Shown here one piece after another: positions 1-9,388 of a stretch of 9,388 nucleotides of DNA. Each line of letters begins with the position of its first letter. Position 1 is the first letter of the stretch. The translations under genes were made by a program, and so were the position numbers. The notes under the pieces were generated by a model. The model was not told the DNA's origin, did no database searches, and saw only the letters and a list, made by a program, of their open reading frames with translations. Source of the DNA: Acidobacteriaceae bacterium (lineage in GTDB: Bacteria > Acidobacteriota > Terriglobia > Terriglobales > Acidobacteriaceae); the NCBI GenBank assembly GCA_003140705.1, contig PLKU01000209.1, positions 3,439 through 12,826 of the forward strand, read 5' to 3'.

Positions 1-185
1 GGGAACTCGCGCATGATCTTCAAATTCGATTGAAACCAGAGTTCTGGATCCAGGAAGTAGTCCAGATGCTTGATTCCGAGGTATCCGGGGATCCATGGGC
101 TATCGATGATCAGCGCCATCGGAATCTTATCCATCTTTTCGCGGCGCACCGCTCGCTTAAACGTTTCCCATTGTTCTGGCAGCAT
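1..185 (-). CDS. URO-D family protein, N-terminal fragment (runs off left edge)
   Basis: Reading leftward from an ATG at 185 gives 61 residues beginning MLPEQWETFKRAVRREK and continuing IPMALIIDSPWIPGYLGI. It ends inside a LDPELWFQSNLKIM-type helix at the window edge. A basic helix, then an IPMAL strand and a 'SPWIPGYLGI' segment, then a 'fl.dPel..q..L' helix, is the N-terminal pattern I associate with uroporphyrinogen-decarboxylase-like proteins. That superfamily includes both haem-pathway HemE and corrinoid methyltransferases of the MtaA/CmuA type. This opening resembles the uncharacterised or methyltransferase-like branch more than classical HemE, so I give no symbol. The start is supported by a GAGGT ribosome-binding site (complement of 191-195) five bases upstream. 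The catalytic part lies outside the window, so substrate and function cannot be judged. The gene diverges from the glycosyltransferase and shows no obvious link to the NRPS. Confidence 0.72.
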   Translation of the reverse strand, partial: MLPEQWETFKRAVRREKMDKIPMALIIDSPWIPGYLGIKHLDYFLDPELWFQSNLKIMREF

Positions 186-750
186 ACATTACCTCGTGGA
201 CACTTTTGGGGATACACACAACCATTGCAAGGTCAGGCCTGGCCGTCACGCAAATAGCTTGTCTCTCTTCAATCTCTTGCCATTCTAGACCAGCCCGCAG
301 CAATGATTCTGGGTATTGTTCAGGTATCAAAGTAAATCTGGACAAAACAACCATTTGGCCCCGATTGCGGCAATAGTACTGTACCGGCAACAACACAGAC
401 AACTGAATTTGCGAACGGCCCGCTTGAGCACCCTCCGGCCACATCATCGCCAGATTCTCGAGAATCGAGCTCGCCCGGCGATCAGAATCGCTGGACAACC
501 AGCGAAAAGCTTGCCAGTGTCGGTCTGACCACTTCCTTCAGAGCTTTATGATTCTTCTAGCACTCTGTCTAGTTACTGAAAGTGTCATTTCTGACTTAAA
601 GCCAATTACGTTACGATCTTAGAGTTTTAAGATTAATTCGATTGCTGGTCGAGATGAGTTTTGCCAAGGCACACTCTCATGACCGGCATCTTCTCATTGC
701 TGGCCCGGCTTCCTCGTATTCAATCGCCCGGCTTAAGAAAGTGGTGAAGT
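186..750. other. Divergent intergenic region, no confident gene
   Basis: This 565-base stretch separates the leftward URO-D-like gene from the rightward glycosyltransferase, and it should hold the promoters of both. Bases about 535-650 are clearly more AT-rich than the flanking genes. They contain a perfect inverted repeat and a weak sigma70-like pair, CTGACT (591-596) and TACGAT (612-617), but with a 15-base spacer, which is too short to call. A minus-strand open frame (157-498, TTG start) covers much of the left half. Its product matches no family I recognise, and its end overlaps the supported URO-D start, so I do not call it a gene. An in-frame TGA at 745-747 closes the glycosyltransferase frame just before its GTG start. 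Confidence 0.6.
616..633. repeat. Perfect 6-bp inverted repeat in the intergenic region
   Basis: ATCTTA (616-621) and TAAGAT (628-633) are exact reverse complements separated by six bases, GAGTTT. The element lies in the AT-rich part of the spacer, about 120 bases before the glycosyltransferase start. The arms are AT-rich, so an RNA hairpin would be weak. A dimeric regulator site is possible, but a 6-bp repeat can easily occur by chance in AT-rich sequence. Confidence 0.35.
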
Positions 751-1857
751 GTGCGGATTTTCCACTTGGTCCCCAACATGAACTTCGGCGGTCTGCAGGA
801 AATCGTTCGTGTGCTTTGCCTCGCACAGCGCAAAGCCGGACACTCGGTGACCATTGGCTGCTGGACCAATGCGAGCGCCAATGTGGTGGCCGAAGCACAG
901 CTTCAGGATGCGGGCGTGCAAATTGTATACCTCCGCCGCGGTGCTCAGGGGCAGCTCATAGGCGGAAAGAAATACCTGACTCTCAAACTTATGCAGCACC
1001 TTGGCCGGGGCAAAGCCGACATTCTGCATGTGCACAACCCGTTCTATCACTACCTGTATGGGGGCATTGCTGCCCGGGCCGCCGGGTCAACCAAGGTAGT
1101 GGAAACCATGCACGCCACCGTGTGGCTGGAGGGCAAGCGAAAATGGAGGCTCGTCTTCTGGATTGGCGCCATGTGCACTGACACCATTGTGTCTGTCTGT
1201 GCCGAAGTGGAGTCCGTCATTCGCAGTAGATTCTTCCTGCCCGGTAGAAAGTTCAGCGTAATTGAAAACGGGATCGATTTGGCGCGCTTCCTTGCCGTGC
1301 CGCCGCGTACTTCAGGCAATGAAATCGTCATTGGTACGGTCGGTCGCATGTTTCGTGAGAAAAACCATAACTTGCTGCTTGCGGCATTCGCTCAACTACG
1401 CGTCAGGCACAACAACATTCGTCTTCGCATCCTGGGCGAGGGGTTCCTTAAAGCGGAATTGACAGAACAACGGGCCAAGCTAGGGCTGGACGGTGTAGTT
1501 GAATTCTGCGGCGTCTCAAACGATGTGCCCGCCTACTTGAGCACCTTGGATCTCTTCGTCCTGCCATCGGCCAGTGAGGCCATGCCCCTGTCACTGCTCG
1601 AAGCCATCGCATCGGGACTCCCCGTTGTGGCAACCGCAGTAGGCAACGTCCCTCGCATGGTAGAAATCACTGCATCAGGTTGGACCTGTCCCCCAGGGGA
1701 TGTCGATGCCCTGGCCGGCGCGCTGGAAGCCGCAATCACATGCGATGAACTTCGCGAAAAGGGTGAACGTGCCCGTGAGAAAGTGTCGGAGTACTATTCG
1801 GTCGAGCGAATGAGTCACGACTATGAGCAACTCTATCTCAAGCTCATCCACAAGTAG
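751..1857 (+). CDS. GT4-family glycosyltransferase (GT-B fold)
   Basis: This complete 368-residue protein is a typical length for a retaining GT4 glycosyltransferase. These enzymes move a sugar from a nucleotide-sugar donor to a lipid-linked glycan, protein or small molecule at the cytoplasmic face of the membrane. The N-terminal Rossmann-like acceptor domain opens with MRIFHLVPNMNFGGLQEIVR, whose glycine-rich loop is characteristic, and includes 'ADILHVHNPF' (89-98). The C-terminal donor domain contains 'IGTVGRMFREKNH' (194-206, with R202 and K204 in the donor-phosphate position), 'LRILGEG' (225-231), and the E-x7-E motif, E276 to E284, inside 'SEAMPLSLLEAIASGLPVVAT'-type sequence. The start is GTG 751, because a TGA at 745-747 blocks any longer form and the next start, ATG 778, would remove the first strand. 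A weak AAGAAAG (735-741) may serve as ribosome-binding site. It converges on the ABC ATPase gene. Its sugar donor and acceptor cannot be read from sequence. Confidence 0.93.
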   Translation: MRIFHLVPNMNFGGLQEIVRVLCLAQRKAGHSVTIGCWTNASANVVAEAQLQDAGVQIVYLRRGAQGQLIGGKKYLTLKLMQHLGRGKADILHVHNPFYHYLYGGIAARAAGSTKVVETMHATVWLEGKRKWRLVFWIGAMCTDTIVSVCAEVESVIRSRFFLPGRKFSVIENGIDLARFLAVPPRTSGNEIVIGTVGRMFREKNHNLLLAAFAQLRVRHNNIRLRILGEGFLKAELTEQRAKLGLDGVVEFCGVSNDVPAYLSTLDLFVLPSASEAMPLSLLEAIASGLPVVATAVGNVPRMVEITASGWTCPPGDVDALAGALEAAITCDELREKGERAREKVSEYYSVERMSHDYEQLYLKLIHK

Positions 1858-1881
1858 ATCCGTCCCCGGCCCCAAATCATT

Positions 1882-1902
1882 GCTGGTAGCTGACCTTCCA
1901 GC
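1882..1902. terminator. Weak hairpin at the convergent junction (possible terminator)
   Basis: GCTGG (1882-1886) can pair with CCAGC (1898-1902) across an 11-base loop. It lies between the stops of the converging glycosyltransferase and ATPase genes, where a bidirectional terminator would be expected. The stem is only five pairs and neither strand has a following T-run, so it is not a canonical intrinsic terminator. Confidence 0.2.
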
Positions 1903-1920
1903 CAGGGAGGGATAACGCGC

Positions 1921-3216
1921 TCATCTCTCTGTATTCTGCAACGATGGCTCGCCAACTTGCTCGACGCTCCACCGGTGCGGCGCCACAAAGACACCACTGA
2001 ATGTCCCTTTTCCAGTGCCATAGTAATTGCCCTCGAGCACACTCAGAACAAAAGCTTCCGGTACTGCATCCGTCTGCTCCCCACCGAAGTCCATGTAAAG
2101 TGAGATCAGATACTCTCCGGGAACAAGTGTCAGGCTGGGAACCTCGCAAACTAGAATGATGTCGTCCGACAGTGAACCGTGCATCAGCTCGGGATCGCAC
2201 AGCGTATTCAGCGTAAGCACCCTCTGCCCGAACATGGTGTTGATGCAGAACGCAAAAGTGAGTCGCGGGGTTTCGTAGGGCAGGGCAATGTGAATCTTGA
2301 CCTTCAGCCGCTCCCCAACCTGCACAGCGTGGGGCGCTGGCTGATCATCGGCTGTGTAAAGCTCAATCTTCTTCATCAATGGCGCAAATTGCCGCTTGCG
2401 GCTTGGAGCCTCGGACAGGTCAATTTCGTGGGTGTGGCCTTGGCCGGGGCGGCTTGTGCCGGCCAAGTATTCACCGACCGCGCCCTTCGTTTCTCCGTCG
2501 AAGACAACGCGGCCCTGGCGCAGCACAATCCCGCGCTGACATAGATTCTCCACAGCCGCCATGTTGTGTGAAACGAACAGGATTGTGCGGCCCGTCTTGC
2601 TCACTTCGCTCATCTTGCCCAGGCACTTCTTCTGGAAGGCCATGTCCCCCACCGCGAGTACTTCATCCACGACCAGGATCTCGGGCTGAAGGTGCGCAGC
2701 CACCGCAAAACCAAGGCGCACCGACATTCCGCTTGAATAGCGCTTCACTGGCGTATCCAGAAACTTTTCAATTTCAGCGAATGCGACAATTTCCTCGAAC
2801 CTGGCCTTGATCTCGGCGTGGCGCATGCCCAGCACCGCGCCATTCAGAAAGATGTTCTCGCGCCCGGTCAGTTCGGGATGGAATCCGGTGCCTACTTCAA
2901 GCAGGCTGGCCATGCGCCCGTGCAGCGTTACTTTACCTTCGGTCGGATCTGTGATTCGCGAGAGTATCTTCAGCAATGTGCTCTTGCCCGCGCCATTGGC
3001 TCCAATGATGCCGACGATCTCCCCTGCCTTGACATCGAAATTGATGTCCTTCAGCGCCCAGAATGAGGTCGTTGGCTTTGACCAATCCTTCGCCCGCCTC
3101 TTGAACGGACCAGCGAACGCGCGCACCACCAGCTCGCGCACATTCGAGGTCCGATCAATGGATTGTCCAATGCGGTACTCCTTTGAGAGTCCTCGCACCT
3201 CGATCATCGATTCCAT
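1921..3216 (-). CDS. Wzt-like ABC transporter ATPase with C-terminal glycan-binding-type domain
   Basis: This 431-residue protein resembles the ATPase of O-antigen and teichoic-acid exporters (Wzt/TagH/RfbE type), which powers export of a lipid-linked polysaccharide through a Wzm permease. The ATPase half shows Walker A GANGAGKST (72-80), a 'YSSGM' signature (160-164), Walker B 'ILVVDEVLAVGD' with D184 and E185, and the switch histidine in 'VSHNM' (H217). The 'SLLEVGTGFHPELTGRENIF' stretch and the N-terminal segment spaced before Walker A are typical of this subfamily. Residues about 270-420 form a beta-rich extension ('VGERLKVKIHI', 'CINTMFGQRVLTLNT', 'LVPGEYLISLYMDFGG') like the Wzt C-terminal domain, which in characterised systems recognises the capped end of the glycan. 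I choose ATG 3216, whose A is the last base of the upstream TGA (TGATG). A TTG at 3219 would add one residue. No partner permease lies in the window, and this is the last gene of the minus-strand run. Confidence 0.92.
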   Translation of the reverse strand: MESMIEVRGLSKEYRIGQSIDRTSNVRELVVRAFAGPFKRRAKDWSKPTTSFWALKDINFDVKAGEIVGIIGANGAGKSTLLKILSRITDPTEGKVTLHGRMASLLEVGTGFHPELTGRENIFLNGAVLGMRHAEIKARFEEIVAFAEIEKFLDTPVKRYSSGMSVRLGFAVAAHLQPEILVVDEVLAVGDMAFQKKCLGKMSEVSKTGRTILFVSHNMAAVENLCQRGIVLRQGRVVFDGETKGAVGEYLAGTSRPGQGHTHEIDLSEAPSRKRQFAPLMKKIELYTADDQPAPHAVQVGERLKVKIHIALPYETPRLTFAFCINTMFGQRVLTLNTLCDPELMHGSLSDDIILVCEVPSLTLVPGEYLISLYMDFGGEQTDAVPEAFVLSVLEGNYYGTGKGTFSGVFVAPHRWSVEQVGEPSLQNTER

Positions 3217-4250
3217 CAAAGCACCCCGGGGGCCGCGCCGGCTGCCGGGGTAGTGCCCTCAACCAGTGGAAGAGACACTCGCCTCTCGTCGATCGATGGC
3301 CCCTGGAACATGCCAAGGCGCGCCGAATAGAGGTCTTTCGGCAGGCCCTTCATGTTCAAGGCAACTTCGCGAATGACGTGATCCTCTTCTTTGAACTGCA
3401 ACGTAATGCCCGGTGGCAATCCGGAGATGCTGAAGGTGTCATCGGACACTCGTTCCAACCGGAATGAGGGCTCGTTGTTGACCATCACCGTCAGTTCACC
3501 GTCCATCAGGCGCACTGAACCAACAGCGCCCTTCACCAACGTAGATAGCGGCTTTCCAATCACAAACATCGGCATGTACTCGCCGGGAATCTTGAAGTCG
3601 CAAATGAACCGGCGCAGGTCCGCCTCTGAGGCAGGCATGGTCTCTCGCGTCACGGATACGCCTTCGGCCCGTCGACGAGCCACAAAGTCCTCGGGGAACA
3701 AGCTTAGAAGATAGTCGTTGATCAAAACGTCGATGACGATGTGAACCCTGACGATCTGGCTGTCGTTCTTCACGGAATGTACGCGAGAGAAATCGCCATA
3801 CCACAGCTCGCCGGCCTTCCAGTTCATGCGCTGGCCGTCGATGATAAACGCAACGCCAGGATCTGTGAGAATTGGAATGTGCAGGCGCACAATGCCAAAT
3901 TGGAAATTCGTATGGAAGTCGAAGTGATCCTTGATGTGGCCACCCGGCGGCAAAAACAGAATGCGCACCACTTCCTTGGGGCACTTCAGATCTTCAAGGA
4001 TCTTCTTGAAGTAGGGCGTCTGGCGCAGGTTTTCCGTCTCCTGGTACCGGTCCATCCCGGGAGAGCTTGGGAAGACCGAATCCTTTCCCCCCAGTGAGTG
4101 CAGTGCAATCCCCGTCCATTCACCCTTGTGGTACGGGCCGGGCTGCGGCGCGGTCGGCACATCCCGCAGCGTTTGCAGATCGCGTAAAAGCAAGTCTACG
4201 TCGTAGGTCTGCGGCAGCTTGACGGCCGCATCTGCACTAATTGCGTTCAT
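3216..4250 (-). CDS. Aspartyl/asparaginyl beta-hydroxylase-like Fe(II)/2OG oxygenase
   Basis: This 344-residue cytosolic protein contains an Asp/Asn beta-hydroxylase-type jelly-roll domain, roughly residues 15-180. These enzymes use Fe(II), O2 and 2-oxoglutarate to hydroxylate an unactivated carbon, often the beta carbon of an amino acid. Visible signatures are 'LPPGGHIKDHFDFH' with the iron ligands H109-x-D111, 'RLHIPILTDP' (122-131), 'WKAGELWYGDFSRVHSVKN' with the distal ligand H158, and 'VRVHIVID' whose R168 fits the 2-oxoglutarate carboxylate site. An extension of about 160 residues follows. Its stretch 238-302 ('DGELTVMVNNEPSFRLERVS', then 'GITLQFKEED') looks like a small beta domain, perhaps DUF3471-like. 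ATG 4250 is preferred because CAGGAG lies six bases upstream (complement of 4257-4262) and the oxygenase fold begins soon after. A longer TTG frame to 4388 would run into the NRPS gene. The stop overlaps the ATPase start. Next to an NRPS it probably hydroxylates a free or carrier-bound amino acid. A glycan-linked substrate is the alternative. Confidence 0.88.
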   Translation of the reverse strand: MNAISADAAVKLPQTYDVDLLLRDLQTLRDVPTAPQPGPYHKGEWTGIALHSLGGKDSVFPSSPGMDRYQETENLRQTPYFKKILEDLKCPKEVVRILFLPPGGHIKDHFDFHTNFQFGIVRLHIPILTDPGVAFIIDGQRMNWKAGELWYGDFSRVHSVKNDSQIVRVHIVIDVLINDYLLSLFPEDFVARRRAEGVSVTRETMPASEADLRRFICDFKIPGEYMPMFVIGKPLSTLVKGAVGSVRLMDGELTVMVNNEPSFRLERVSDDTFSISGLPPGITLQFKEEDHVIREVALNMKGLPKDLYSARLGMFQGPSIDERRVSLPLVEGTTPAAGAAPGVL

Positions 4251-4262
4251 ATCTGACTCCTG
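4248..4262 (-). promoter_or_regulatory. Ribosome-binding site and ATG of the oxygenase
   Basis: On the minus strand CAGGAG (complement of 4257-4262) lies six bases before ATG 4250. It fixes the start 46 codons inside a longer open frame and leaves a 121-base gap after the NRPS stop. Confidence 0.7.
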
Positions 4263-4371
4263 TTCACCAAAGTTCAATTCCCGTTTCGATGCGTTTCTTC
4301 GATTACATTCACGGTCTGGTCCAAAGCGCCCGTTAAGTTCAACGCAAACTGGTCCCTGTGCCCGCTCAGCA
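4251..4371 (-). other. Gap between NRPS and oxygenase genes
   Basis: These 121 bases lie between the NRPS stop (TGA, complement of 4372-4374) and the oxygenase ATG. I see no stable hairpin followed by a T-run on the minus strand, so read-through from the NRPS gene is likely. Two short words each occur twice on the plus strand: AAGTTCAA at 4270-4277 and 4335-4342, and CTGGTCC at 4316-4322 and 4349-4355. The two copies of each are unevenly spaced, so they are probably chance or weak remnants. An internal promoter cannot be excluded. Confidence 0.45.

Positions 4372-9388
<5,017 letters not shown>

Noticed and set aside
591..617. Sigma70-like promoter CTGACT / TACGAT for the glycosyltransferase
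   Set aside because: Each box matches only four of six consensus bases and the spacer is 15 bases, so it is no better than chance in AT-rich sequence.
642..1181. Plus-strand 179-codon open frame overlapping the glycosyltransferase start
   Set aside because: Its product is Arg/Pro/Ser-rich with no recognisable domain, and it is an out-of-frame shadow of the well-supported GT4 gene.
4270..4355. Repeated words AAGTTCAA and CTGGTCC between NRPS and oxygenase
   Set aside because: Words of 7-8 bases with unequal spacing (65 and 33 bases apart) do not form a convincing tandem or operator array.

Overview
The window looks like part of a secondary-metabolism and cell-envelope accessory locus from a free-living Gram-negative bacterium of moderately high GC content. 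A Wzt-type polysaccharide-export ATPase, a GT4 glycosyltransferase and a multimodular NRPS fit soil bacteria such as Acidobacteriota. That placement rests on protein style only and is not firm.

Layout, left to right. (1) Bases 1-185, minus strand: the first 61 codons of a uroporphyrinogen-decarboxylase (URO-D) family protein that runs off the left edge. (2) Bases 186-750: a spacer between divergent genes, AT-rich around 535-650, holding a 6-bp inverted repeat and an unrecognised weak minus-strand ORF. (3) Bases 751-1857, plus strand: a complete GT4 glycosyltransferase starting at GTG. (4) Bases 1858-1920: a short convergent junction. (5) Bases 1921-9388, minus strand: three genes read right to left. 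They are a large NRPS whose N-terminus is off the window, an aspartyl/asparaginyl beta-hydroxylase-like Fe(II)/2-oxoglutarate oxygenase, and a Wzt-like ABC ATPase with a C-terminal glycan-binding-type domain. The oxygenase stop and the ATPase start overlap (TGATG), so these two are almost certainly translationally coupled. The NRPS ends 121 bases before the oxygenase start.

The NRPS fragment is organised [C]-A(N-MT inserted)-PCP-C. The A-domain pocket reads D-V-W-H-I-S-L-V-D-K, which points to serine. The methyltransferase inserted between core motifs A8 and A9/A10 suggests N-methyl-serine. The protein ends after a catalytically intact condensation domain and a basic tail, with no final carrier or thioesterase, so the chain must pass in trans to another protein. 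The adjacent oxygenase may hydroxylate a carrier-bound residue, and it carries an unusual beta-rich C-terminal extension. Coupling this to a polysaccharide-type export ATPase, with a glycosyltransferase next door, raises the possibility that a hydroxylated peptide is glycosylated or exported with a glycan. It could equally be the boundary between an NRPS cluster and a surface-polysaccharide cluster.
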